A stretch of 8,576 nt of DNA from CAYYNP01 sp964472545 (lineage in GTDB: Bacteria > Planctomycetota > Planctomycetia > Pirellulales > Thermoguttaceae). Shown here piece after piece: positions 1 through 7,400 of this stretch. A program made the translations under genes and the position numbers. Location: positions 1 to 8,576 of the forward strand of contig CAYYNP010000375.1 in NCBI GenBank assembly GCA_964472545.1, read 5' to 3'. The notes beneath the pieces are model-generated. The model was not told the origin of the DNA, did no database searches, and saw only the letters and a program-made list of their open reading frames with translations. The first letter of the stretch is position 1, and the number at the start of each line of letters is the position of its first letter.

Positions 1-422
1 ACCAAACACAACTCAAAGCAAGCAACTCACTTCCGTACAACGCAACCGCCTTCGTGGCGGATGCCCCCTTGACTCCCGGCCGTCCGGGTGGTATCCTTAC
101 CAACATAAGGTGCGAGACCGACACGCGCTTCGGCCGTGTTGCGTTCATTCAACTTCGAGTGTAGCGGCCACCCGGGCGACGGAGATCTGCTGAAAACGGC
201 ATCCCCGCCTCGGTATCTTGCTTGCGACCGCGACTGATTCTCTTGCCCCGCCGGCCCCCTTGCGGCAGTTATGCGCTCCCCACAGGGACTGCGTGAAAGC
301 TTGCCGCCCGCCTGCCGTCGACCCTTTGCGGCGACCGTTTCGCGACAGGGCCGGTTCACACCGAATGTTATGCGGCGTCGCTGTCGGCGTCCGCGCTGTA
401 AATCAGTTGTTGCTCTACGGAA
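1..422. other. Non-coding region upstream of the helicase gene
   Basis: I see no convincing gene here. The frames that stay open (for example a TTG-started plus-strand frame from 218 that runs into the helicase, and a minus-strand frame antisense to the helicase) have no family-like features. Positions 46-60 form a perfect 5-bp hairpin (CCGCC, loop TTCGT, GGCGG). It could be the end of a transcript entering from the left, but it has no T-tract. A promoter-like pair lies at 69-97. If that promoter is used, the helicase mRNA has a leader of more than 300 nt. Confidence 0.5.
69..97 (+). promoter_or_regulatory. Candidate sigma-70-type promoter for the helicase gene
   Basis: TTGACT (69-74, five of six consensus matches) is followed after exactly 17 nt by TATCCT (92-97, four of six). 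The spacer contains an inverted repeat, CCCGG-CCGT-CCGGG (75-88), which could be an operator or chance in GC-rich DNA. It points toward the helicase, about 325 nt upstream of its start. The match is by eye only, and planctomycete promoters are poorly defined. Confidence 0.33.
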
Positions 423-1760
423 ATGAGTTCGTTGATGAAGTTTGACAATCTCGGCTTGGTGAAGCCGATCCTTCGTGCCGTGCAGGCCGAAGGCTACCAC
501 ACCGCCACACCCATCCAAGCCAAGGCCATCCCCGAGGTGCTCGAAGGCCGCGACCTGATCGGCTGCGCCCAGACGGGCACCGGCAAGACGGCCGCCTTTG
601 CCATGCCGACGATCCAACGGCTGGCTGCCGGCGGCAACGAGCCGCAGAAGACCAACGGCCGGCGACGCGGCAGGAAGCGCCGCAAGATTCGGGCGTTGGT
701 CCTTTCGCCCACGCGCGAGTTGGCGGCCCAAATCGGCGAGAGCTTTGCCGCCTACGGACGCTTCACCGGCCTGCGACATACGGTGATCTACGGCGGCGTA
801 TCGCAAGGGCGCCAGGTGCAGGCGTTGCAAAAGGGCGTCGACACGTTGGTGGCAACTCCCGGCCGGCTGCTGGACCTGATCGGCCAAGGCCACATCGATC
901 TCTCGGCCGTCGAAATCCTCACCCTGGACGAAGCCGACCGGATGCTCGACATGGGCTTCATCCACGATCTGCGGCGGATCGTGGCGTACGTGCCGCGCAA
1001 GCGTCAGACGCTGATGTTCTCGGCCACCATGCCGGCCGAAATCCGCCAGTTGGCCGCGCAGTGGCTGCACAAACCGGTACGCGTGCAAGTCGCCGCAGAG
1101 GCCGCACCGGCCGAAAAGGTCGAGCAGTCGGTCTTCTTCGTCAATCGCCAGGCGAAGCCGCAGTTGCTGGCCCACTTCCTGCACAACACGCCCAGCACGC
1201 GCACGCTGGTCTTCTCGCGAACGAAGCACGGGGCCGACAAGATCGTGCGCCGCTTGAAGCGGGAGGGGATTCAGGCCGAGGCCATCCACGGCAACAAGAG
1301 CCAATCGGCGCGGCAGCGCGTGCTCGATCACTTCAAGTCGGACCGGCCGCCGGTGCTGGTCGCCACCGACGTGGCCGCCCGAGGGTTGGACGTCAACGGC
1401 ATCTCGCACGTGATCAACTACGACATGCCGCACGACGCCGAGACCTACGTCCACCGCATCGGCCGCACGGCCCGCGCGGGCGCCGAGGGGATCGCGGTCT
1501 CGTTCTGCGGCAACGACGAGCACGCCAAGCTGCGGTCGATCGAACGCTTGATCCGCCGTAGGATCACGGTGCAAGAGCAGCCCGAATACCCGCAGGGTAC
1601 GAAGCCGTCGTCGAGTCAATCGCCGGTCGCCGCGAAGGGCACGCCGCCGGTCCACCGCAAGTCGCGCCCGCCGCGCCAACGCCGGTCGAAGTCGAAAGGG
1701 AGTTTTGCCGCCGGCCGCCGCAAGGCCGCCAAGCGTCGAACGGCCCGCGTGGGCGTCTGA
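423..1760 (+). CDS. rhlE: ATP-dependent RNA helicase, DEAD-box family, RhlE subfamily
   Basis: This 445-residue cytoplasmic enzyme uses ATP to unwind short RNA duplexes; RhlE-type helicases act in ribosome assembly, RNA decay and cold adaptation. All core motifs are present in order: Q motif (F7, GYHTATPIQ 24-32), motif I AQTGTGKT (49-56), Ia PTRELA (96-101), Ib TPGR (145-148), II DEAD (169-172), III SAT (200-202), IV LVFSRTK (262-268), V around ATDVAARGLD (314-323) and VI HRIGRTARAG (344-353). Stretches such as DMGFIHDLRRI and IHGNKSQSAR are what I recall from RhlE proteins. A basic loop (about 78-89) lies between motifs I and Ia, and the tail (394-445) is Arg/Lys/Ser-rich and probably disordered, which suits RNA binding. 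The start at 423 is preceded by a weak ACGGA. Met5 (435) would give MKFDNLGL and fits the family equally well. No partner gene is evident downstream; the next gene is about 250 nt away. Confidence 0.95.
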   Translation: MSSLMKFDNLGLVKPILRAVQAEGYHTATPIQAKAIPEVLEGRDLIGCAQTGTGKTAAFAMPTIQRLAAGGNEPQKTNGRRRGRKRRKIRALVLSPTRELAAQIGESFAAYGRFTGLRHTVIYGGVSQGRQVQALQKGVDTLVATPGRLLDLIGQGHIDLSAVEILTLDEADRMLDMGFIHDLRRIVAYVPRKRQTLMFSATMPAEIRQLAAQWLHKPVRVQVAAEAAPAEKVEQSVFFVNRQAKPQLLAHFLHNTPSTRTLVFSRTKHGADKIVRRLKREGIQAEAIHGNKSQSARQRVLDHFKSDRPPVLVATDVAARGLDVNGISHVINYDMPHDAETYVHRIGRTARAGAEGIAVSFCGNDEHAKLRSIERLIRRRITVQEQPEYPQGTKPSSSQSPVAAKGTPPVHRKSRPPRQRRSKSKGSFAAGRRKAAKRRTARVGV

Positions 1761-1791
1761 GATCGTCACGGGAACGGTACAGCCTTGCGGC

Positions 1792-1834
<43 letters not shown>

Positions 1835-1913
1835 TCCTCGCACTCTGGGGGCCCAAGCTCTCGCTTCAGAGCCAACTTCCGGTATTGGCTGTCCAGACGC
1901 CCTGCTGTGCCGA

Positions 1914-1933
1914 TATAAGTGATAGGATACAAT
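1914..1933 (+). promoter_or_regulatory. Candidate -10 elements for the exported-protein gene pair
   Basis: An AT-rich island in otherwise GC-rich DNA contains TATAAG (1914-1919) and TACAAT (1928-1933), each five of six matches to the -10 consensus. Neither has a good -35 box at 16-18 nt; TTGGCT at 1885-1890 is 23 nt from the first. They sit 75-95 nt before the start at 2009, a plausible place for the promoter of the two-gene unit. Confidence 0.3.
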
Positions 1934-1994
1934 GAGTTGGCGGGGGCCGATCCCGTTGGTAGGGTGGAGTTCCCTGTCAATACGCCTGATGACC

Positions 1995-1999
1995 AGGAG
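1995..1999 (+). promoter_or_regulatory. Ribosome binding site that fixes the start at 2009
   Basis: AGGAG ends 9 nt before ATG 2009 and is the clearest Shine-Dalgarno sequence in the window. It supports this ATG over the in-frame upstream GTG at 1919, which would put 30 residues in front of an otherwise clean signal peptide. Confidence 0.65.
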
Positions 2000-2008
2000 T
2001 TGTCGGTG

Positions 2009-2821
2009 ATGCGACCGATCAGATGGTGCTTGACGGCCGGATGCCTGTCGGTTTGTCTGACCGCGGCAATGGCACGTGCCCAAACCGGGGCAGGCGAGGT
2101 CGGTGGCACGCCGTCGATGGCGTCAGGGTCCGTTGCGACGCGGCAGGCAGAACTCGAAGCGTATTCCCGGCGGTTTCAACGGACGCCGACGACGCCGAAC
2201 TTCGGCGCGGCCAACCGCCAGCAGCCTCGCAGCGGGCAGGGCGATCCTCTCGCCTTTGGGCGGGCACAAACCCGGATCCACTATCGACCCGTCGGCCAGG
2301 AAGCGCGTCCGGCCGACGTCGATCGTCGCCCGCTGACACCGCACGCCATGGACAGATCGGGCATTCGTGACCTGGAACTAGAGCGTCCGCGGGCGCAGCC
2401 GGGGGACCCTTTGGGATTCCAGCGAACGCTGACCACGGCCGATCGATGGCGGCTTCAGCGCGAGAGCTCGCCGGCACCATGGAGTCCGGCCACGTCCGCC
2501 CGCACGCCCGCGGCAAACACGCCCCAGACGATCAATGCGTGGCCTCGTTCCGCGCCGCCCGCGCGTCCCCGGACTTATCCTCGTAGGGTCCAAGGTGCCG
2601 AGCATTCGAGGTTCCCGTCCGATCATGTCCGACGACGCGTCCCGCCGGCGACGATCTCTCCGCCGGCACCGCCGGCGCCGCGGTGTCTGACGTTCAACCA
2701 CGACCACGTGGCCCCGTACCGAAGTGTTCCCGCCCGGCACGGACGGACCGAGGCACCCAGTGCGGCGAGGGTTTCCGACCGCTGGTTTCGCCGTCCTCCC
2801 CATCCCGGGATGCGTCCTTGA
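2009..2821 (+). CDS. Exported Pro/Arg-rich protein of unknown function
   Basis: This 270-residue protein belongs to no family I recognise. It opens with a Sec signal peptide: Arg at 3 and 6, a hydrophobic stretch of about residues 8-20, and probable cleavage after ARA (22-24) before Gln25. The mature part looks mostly disordered, rich in Pro, Arg, Ala and Ser, with no transmembrane segment. There is an internal repeat: GDPLAFGRAQT (78-88) and GDPLGFQRTLT (132-142); FQRTPTT (56-62) resembles the FQRTLTT part of the second copy (137-143). The last third (about 185-270) is very Pro/Arg-rich with one Cys near residue 226, and I am least sure that it is under selection. The start is chosen for its AGGAG site and signal peptide. 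Its stop is 26 nt before the next gene, which also encodes an exported protein, so the two are probably co-transcribed. A periplasmic or surface role is inference only. Confidence 0.65.
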   Translation: MRPIRWCLTAGCLSVCLTAAMARAQTGAGEVGGTPSMASGSVATRQAELEAYSRRFQRTPTTPNFGAANRQQPRSGQGDPLAFGRAQTRIHYRPVGQEARPADVDRRPLTPHAMDRSGIRDLELERPRAQPGDPLGFQRTLTTADRWRLQRESSPAPWSPATSARTPAANTPQTINAWPRSAPPARPRTYPRRVQGAEHSRFPSDHVRRRVPPATISPPAPPAPRCLTFNHDHVAPYRSVPARHGRTEAPSAARVSDRWFRRPPHPGMRP

Positions 2822-2847
2822 TACGACTGGAAGGATTGCCCCGAGCC

Positions 2848-3573
2848 ATGAAGCGTCTCTTGCCCACCATTGTGCTGGCCGCGGCATTGACGGCCGCTAC
2901 CCGCGCCGACGCCCAGTTGTTCGGTGATCGCCGGTCGGGCGATCAGACACAAACATCGCCCGCCCGGCAGAGAATGATCGAGGCTCGCGGCGCCCGACTT
3001 GGTGGGACGGGTTTGCAGCGACAGAGCCCGGGGTCGAATCAAGGCCGGGGAGCCCAAGAGAACGACGTGGGCCTCTTGATGGGCGACGAACGGTTCTACC
3101 GCGGCAATCGGAGCGTCGCCGACTTCGTTGGCCGAGACGCTCAAGACGTGCGGAGCTTCGTCGGGGCACGACAGTTGGAAACGCCGGCTACAACGACCGC
3201 CGGGCTGGTGCCTCGTATCGAGTCGGCCATCTCCGAGGAGATCCTCCAAGGGCCGGCGCCGGCCGACGTGAATCTCCCCCCGCCGCCGCCTTCGACGACC
3301 ACCATGTACGAGCCACGGCTTCGGGTCGATTTCCGTTTCTCGCGGCCGACGGGCGAGGCGATCAGTAGCGACCTGATTCGGCGGCTTGAGTCGTCGCCGG
3401 CGCTTGGTCTGTCCACGCCGCTGGAGGTGTTGCTTCAGGACGGTACGGCCACGTTGCGGGGCGAGGTTGCCTCCCAGCGAGAGCGGACCTTGGTCGAGTT
3501 GTTGGTGTCGTTCGAACCGGGAATCTCGAACGTACGTAACGAGCTGACAGTGCGCGGCTCGCCGGGGAGTTGA
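2848..3573 (+). CDS. Exported protein with C-terminal BON-like domain
   Basis: This is a 241-residue protein. Residues 1-22 are a typical signal peptide (MKRLLP, hydrophobic core, cleavage after ADA before Gln23). The start at 2848 is preceded by GGAAGGA (2829-2835, 12 nt away); the upstream in-frame extension has no signal-peptide character. A polar region follows, with a distinctive patch at 79-108 (ERFYRGNRS then FVG twice, seven residues apart), then a linker with five prolines in a row (about 142-152). The C-terminal part (about 169-236) reads as a BON-like domain, with a helix around LIRRLESSPAL, strands LEVLLQDGTATLRGEV, a second helix, and a closing FEPGISNVRNELTV strand. BON domains are small alpha/beta modules of periplasmic or outer-membrane proteins, thought to bind membranes or other envelope components, and they also occur in some secretins. 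The domain is encoded where the minus-strand lipoprotein frame overlaps, but about 79% G/C at third positions here (my count, 56 of 71 codons) supports this strand. Confidence 0.8.
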   Translation: MKRLLPTIVLAAALTAATRADAQLFGDRRSGDQTQTSPARQRMIEARGARLGGTGLQRQSPGSNQGRGAQENDVGLLMGDERFYRGNRSVADFVGRDAQDVRSFVGARQLETPATTTAGLVPRIESAISEEILQGPAPADVNLPPPPPSTTTMYEPRLRVDFRFSRPTGEAISSDLIRRLESSPALGLSTPLEVLLQDGTATLRGEVASQRERTLVELLVSFEPGISNVRNELTVRGSPGS

Positions 3574-4435
3574 ACGAACGCCGGCCGTCGGCCGGGGCGT
3601 AGCCGGACGGATACTCTGGGGCAGGAGTTCTTGGGGCCGTCTGAAAGCGATCGCCCACGTCGGACTGTGGGAAGTTCCCCGCCGGCCAAGCGGTGCCCGT
3701 CTCCCGGTCGCCGGTGGAGAACATCTTCTGGGCGAAATTGGGCGGCACGTCGATCGAAATCGTCTGCATCGGCATGCTGGCTTGTCGATCGGTGGCGGGC
3801 GTCTGGTGAGATACCGGTCTGACGCCGGCTTCGGGAACGTACGCCGTCGGCCTCGCAGGCATGCTCGATGTGGCAGCCGTGGGCGCCGCAGCCAAGCCGG
3901 GCAGCGTCTCGTGCGACGCCTCCGACATCACCGATTCGCCGGTGACCGCCTCGAACCGCGTAATCAGACTGATCTCTCGCCGCGGGCCGCCGACCTCGTC
4001 CCAGGGGATCCAGAAGCTGTACGAGTTGCCCAACTTCGACTCGCTATAGTGACTCGCCAGCTTCTCGGGCGAAAAGACGAATCTTCGCTCGGGAACGGCT
4101 TGCGCGGGGTCCTTGTTGGCGGCGTCGAAGGCAAATACCGTGAGCGCGCCGTCGACTTTGACCGGCTTGGCCTCTTCCTCCGTGTAGAACATGATCCGCC
4201 CGCCGAAGCCGCGAACCGGTGGGCGGCCCGGTTGGCGAAGCACGGTGTAGTCCCAGATCTCCGTCATGCGGTCGGGCACTTGCGGTTCGTCGTCCGCTAG
4301 CGGCCAGAGCGATTTGGCGCTGAGATCCCACGAGGCGCAGCCGCAGAGCATGCTCAGAGTTGCCAGGGCGACAGCTCGGCAAACGGCAGTTATCGGCCGA
4401 CGCCCGCATCGGACGCTCTGGTGTCGACGGATCAT
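3362..4435 (-). CDS. Predicted lipoprotein of unknown function, coupled to the secretin
   Basis: This is a 357-residue protein. A basic N-terminus (Arg at 3, 4, 9, 12 and 13) and a hydrophobic stretch (about 16-31) lead to LCGC, with Cys33 as the likely lipidated residue, although Cys31 at position -2 is not ideal. Residues about 55-175 look folded and conserved in style (DRMTEIWDYTVL, then GFGGRIMFY, KVDGALTVFAFD, a SHYSESKLG segment and EISLITRFEAVTG), which suggests a beta-rich domain. I associate this type with uncharacterised planctomycete lipoproteins but cannot name a family. From about 180 it is Pro/Ala/Thr-rich and probably disordered. It lies directly after the secretin gene, separated only by the duplicated junction described separately, with no good ribosome site, so coupling is likely. 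The last 70 residues are antisense to the BON domain, and their third positions are only 50% G/C (34 of 68 codons counted), unlike the body of the gene. A pilotin-like role is inference. Confidence 0.75.
   Translation of the reverse strand: MIRRHQSVRCGRRPITAVCRAVALATLSMLCGCASWDLSAKSLWPLADDEPQVPDRMTEIWDYTVLRQPGRPPVRGFGGRIMFYTEEEAKPVKVDGALTVFAFDAANKDPAQAVPERRFVFSPEKLASHYSESKLGNSYSFWIPWDEVGGPRREISLITRFEAVTGESVMSEASHETLPGLAAAPTAATSSMPARPTAYVPEAGVRPVSHQTPATDRQASMPMQTISIDVPPNFAQKMFSTGDRETGTAWPAGNFPQSDVGDRFQTAPRTPAPEYPSGYAPADGRRSFNSPASRALSARYVRSRFPVRTTPTTRPRSALAGRQPRPATWPYRPEATPPAAWTDQAPATTQAAESGRY
3581..3595. terminator. Hairpin just after the BON gene stop codon
   Basis: CCGGCC (3581-3586) pairs perfectly with GGCCGG (3590-3595) around a 3-nt loop, 7 nt after the TGA of the BON-domain gene. 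No T-tract follows, so it is at best a weak or factor-assisted terminator. On the other strand the same bases are read as codons of the lipoprotein gene, so the hairpin would form in both convergent transcripts. Confidence 0.35.
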
Positions 4436-4454
4436 GGCAGACGGATCATGGCAG
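4427..4454 (-). repeat. 14-bp perfect tandem duplication at the secretin/lipoprotein junction
   Basis: The 14-bp unit ACGGATCATGGCAG (plus strand) occurs twice back to back, at 4427-4440 and 4441-4454, with no mismatch. On the coding strand each copy carries CCATGATCCGT. The upstream copy holds the secretin TGA, and the downstream copy holds the ATG of the lipoprotein. Because 14 is not a multiple of three, the start codon of the upstream copy is in a different frame from the lipoprotein. Confidence 0.95.
4432..4449 (-). other. Five-codon reading frame (MIRLP) bridging the secretin and lipoprotein genes
   Basis: In the tandem duplication the upstream ATG (4449-4447) overlaps the secretin stop as ATGA and opens a frame reading Met-Ile-Arg-Leu-Pro-stop. 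Its TGA (4434-4432) in turn overlaps the lipoprotein ATG (4435-4433) as ATGA. Ribosomes finishing the secretin could therefore restart here and restart again on the lipoprotein. The frame is seen directly; its translation is inference, and the peptide itself is unlikely to have a function. Confidence 0.35.
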
Positions 4455-7400
4455 GGGTCTCATTTCGGGGAACGCCGTTGCACCTCGCGGAGCGAGATGA
4501 CGACTATGGGTCGGCGGCATCGGCTGTACGTACTGGGCCGGCATCACGGCACTCGGCGGCGGCAAACGCATCATCGACGCCTCCTCCGGCGACGGCAGAA
4601 TCCGCAGCATCGGCTCCGACGCCGGCGGACCGCTCTGTAGCGGAGGGGCCGGCCGTGGCACGGCGGGCGGCAGTAGTTCTCCCTCGGGCGCAATCGGGCC
4701 GGGAATCAGCTCCGACGCGTCGGCCGGTGGATACTCTTGGAGAATCAGGCCGCGGGGGTTTTCGTCCGGGTAGATCACCGGGATCTGGTAGAGCGAAGGA
4801 TCGTCGGCCCCGTAGAGACCCGTCAGGCCGTGCAACTCCTGTACGTCGGCCAGGCACCAGTGCATCCGGGCGGCCTCGACCTGCTTGAGCCGTTCGGCGT
4901 CCTCGGGGCTGCGGACCACGTGCGGCGTGAGGATGATCAGCAGTTCGGTGCGTTGTTCGGCCGCGTTGTCGTAGCGGAAGAAGTGGTTGACGATTGGCAG
5001 ATCGCCCAGAAACGGGACGCTTCGCGAGATCTTCTTCGTGCTCTTGGTGATCAGGCCGCCCAGCACGATCGTCTCCCCGTCGGATGCGCTGACGGTCGTT
5101 TGGGCCGTGGTCAGGTTGACCGACGGCGAACGGATCACGGTGCCTTCGGCGATCGAGACGGGAATGCCGTCGGAGACCGGGTCCAACTCGGACTTCTCGG
5201 CGTCGATCTCCATCACCACCATGCCTTCGGGGCTGATCCGCGGCGTCACGCCCAGGATCAGGCCGACCGGCTCCATTTCGATCGTGTTGACCTGCCCTCG
5301 TTGGTTCATCTCCGATCCGCTGATCCTCGGCACGCGTTTGCCGATTTGGATGTAGGCCGGCTGATTGTCCAGCGTCATCACCTGGGGCCGGCTGAGCACT
5401 TCCAGCCGCCGCGACTCCTGCAACGCGCGGATCAAGACGTTTACGCTCTGGCTGCTGGCCGAAAGCACCAGTCCGCCGAAGCCGAGTTCCCCGTTGACCC
5501 GCCCCACGCTGAAGTTCGACAACCCCTGGCCGCCGACGGTGCCCGACTGGGACAACGAGAGCGCACTGCCGCTGTTGCCCAGCGAGGAGTTGTTGAACGC
5601 GTAACCGGGCGTGTTGTCGGCCGCCTGGATAATCTCGTTGGTCGCCGTGGTGACGTCGCCCTGGCTCGAGGTTTGCGTGGTTTGGATGGTCGTGATCAGG
5701 TTGCCCAGCAGGCTGCGGTCGAACAGCAGCGAGTCCTGCAGCCCCAGTTCCACGCCGAATTCGTCGATATCGCCCAGCGCCACTTCGGCGATCAGGACCT
5801 GGATCATCACCTGCGGCGGTTCCTCGTCGAGCTTCTGCACCAGCATCTGGATCTCCTCGAAGAACCGCGGCGTGGCGCTGATGATCAGGGCGTTGCTGAT
5901 CGGCTCGGGCACGACCACGACTTCGCTCTCGATCCGCTGGAAGGGATTGATCACGCCGGGCGTGGCCTGCTGCACCAGCCGTTCGCTGCGGAGAAACTCG
6001 TTGATGGCGGTCGCCACGTCGATCGCCGGGGCATTCTTCAGCCGATAGACCGAATTGACACGTTGTTGGTCCTCCTCTTCGTCCAGCCGCAGCAGCAAGG
6101 CCTCGATGATGTTCAAATCGCCCTTCGAGCCGGTGGCCACGATGCTGTTGGTCCGCGTGTCGACCGAGAAGCGTACCGGCACCAACGACGACTCGCCTTC
6201 GGCCCCCGGCAACTGCGGCCCCGGCACGCCGGACGTCGACGGCAGCAGCGACTGCAACATGGTGACCATCGCCATGGCGTCGCCGTTGGTGATGCGAAAG
6301 ACCTTGATCTGGGCCACCGCCGACGGCGAGTCGAGGTGCTCGATCAACTTCGCCAACAGGCCCATGCTCTCGGCCGGTGCCGTAACGATCAGCGTGTTGG
6401 CACGCACGTCGGGCGTGATCTCCACGTCGTTCAATAGGCCGGAAGATATGATCTGCTGGCCGTCGGGACCCACCGCCAGCAGTTCCAATACGGTCGATCT
6501 CTGCTCCGTGCTTCCAACGCGGGCGGCGTCGATGGCCATCTGCAACACGCCCCCGGTTTCGGCAGCCAGCGAGTTCTTCAGCGAAAACACCTGTACTCGC
6601 GACACGGCCTGGCCGTCGGGACGGTCGAGCCGCTTCAGCAACAGGGCCACCTCGGCCAGGTCGCGCGGGGCCGCCTGCACGATCAGCGAATTCGTGCGGG
6701 CGTCGGCGCCCACCAACACGCGAGGGCCCAAGCCCATTCGGCCGGTGAAGAACCCTTGCACCGTCGTCTGCATCGCCAACGCCGGCGTGTGCCGCAGGGG
6801 GAACACCTGCAATTGCGTCTCCGGCGCGACGGGCCGGTCGAGCTTGCGGATCAACTCCTTGGCCGCCTCGACCGCTTCGCCCCAGCCGATCAGCAGCAAG
6901 GCGTTCGGCTTGACCAGCGGCGTGACGCTCACGCGGCCCTGGCGACCGCCCAACAGCGCCACGTTGACCTGCTCGACCAGCGCCGCCAGCGCCTCGCCGC
7001 CGACGTATCGCAGGGGGTAGATTTCAATGGCCGGTTCCGTCTCCGCACTGATCCGCTCGATCTCCTCGATGATGCGGCTCAACTCGGCCACGTCGCGATC
7101 GCGACCCCGCAGGATGATCACGCCCAAGTCGGGCAGGGCCTCGACTTCGACGTCGGTCAGCGGTTCGCGGAATCGACTTTCCGCAGCCCTCGGGTCTGCC
7201 GGATCAGCGACTGTCGGATCTAGGTTGGGCGGCTGTAGGTTGGCCGGCTGTGGGTTGGGCGGCTGTGGGGCGGCTCCGCTGGGATCGACACCGCGGCCTC
7301 CGCCGGCCGGCGTACCCGGAGCCTGCATCAGGAAAGAGGCCCGTTGCGCCTGGCCGTAGCCGGGAGGGTACGCACCGGGACCCTCCGGCATGGGGCCGTG

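Noticed and set aside
218..445. 75-residue plus-strand frame with a TTG start just before the helicase
   Set aside because: It has no ribosome site, a rare start codon, no recognisable domain, and it runs into the helicase in another frame.
1919..2008. Upstream in-frame extension of the Pro/Arg-rich exported protein from GTG 1919
   Set aside because: It would hide a clean signal peptide behind 30 polar residues, and the AGGAG site clearly serves the ATG at 2009. The GTG also falls in the -10-like AT-rich box.
2683..2847. Upstream in-frame extension of the BON-domain protein from ATG 2683
   Set aside because: It overlaps the preceding gene and places 55 polar residues before an obvious signal peptide. 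ATG 2848 has a purine-rich site upstream.
4737..6437. 566-residue open frame on the plus strand opposite the secretin
   Set aside because: It mirrors the secretin codons and has the His/Asp/Arg/Val-rich composition of an antisense shadow. The secretin barrel and its signatures fix the minus strand as coding.
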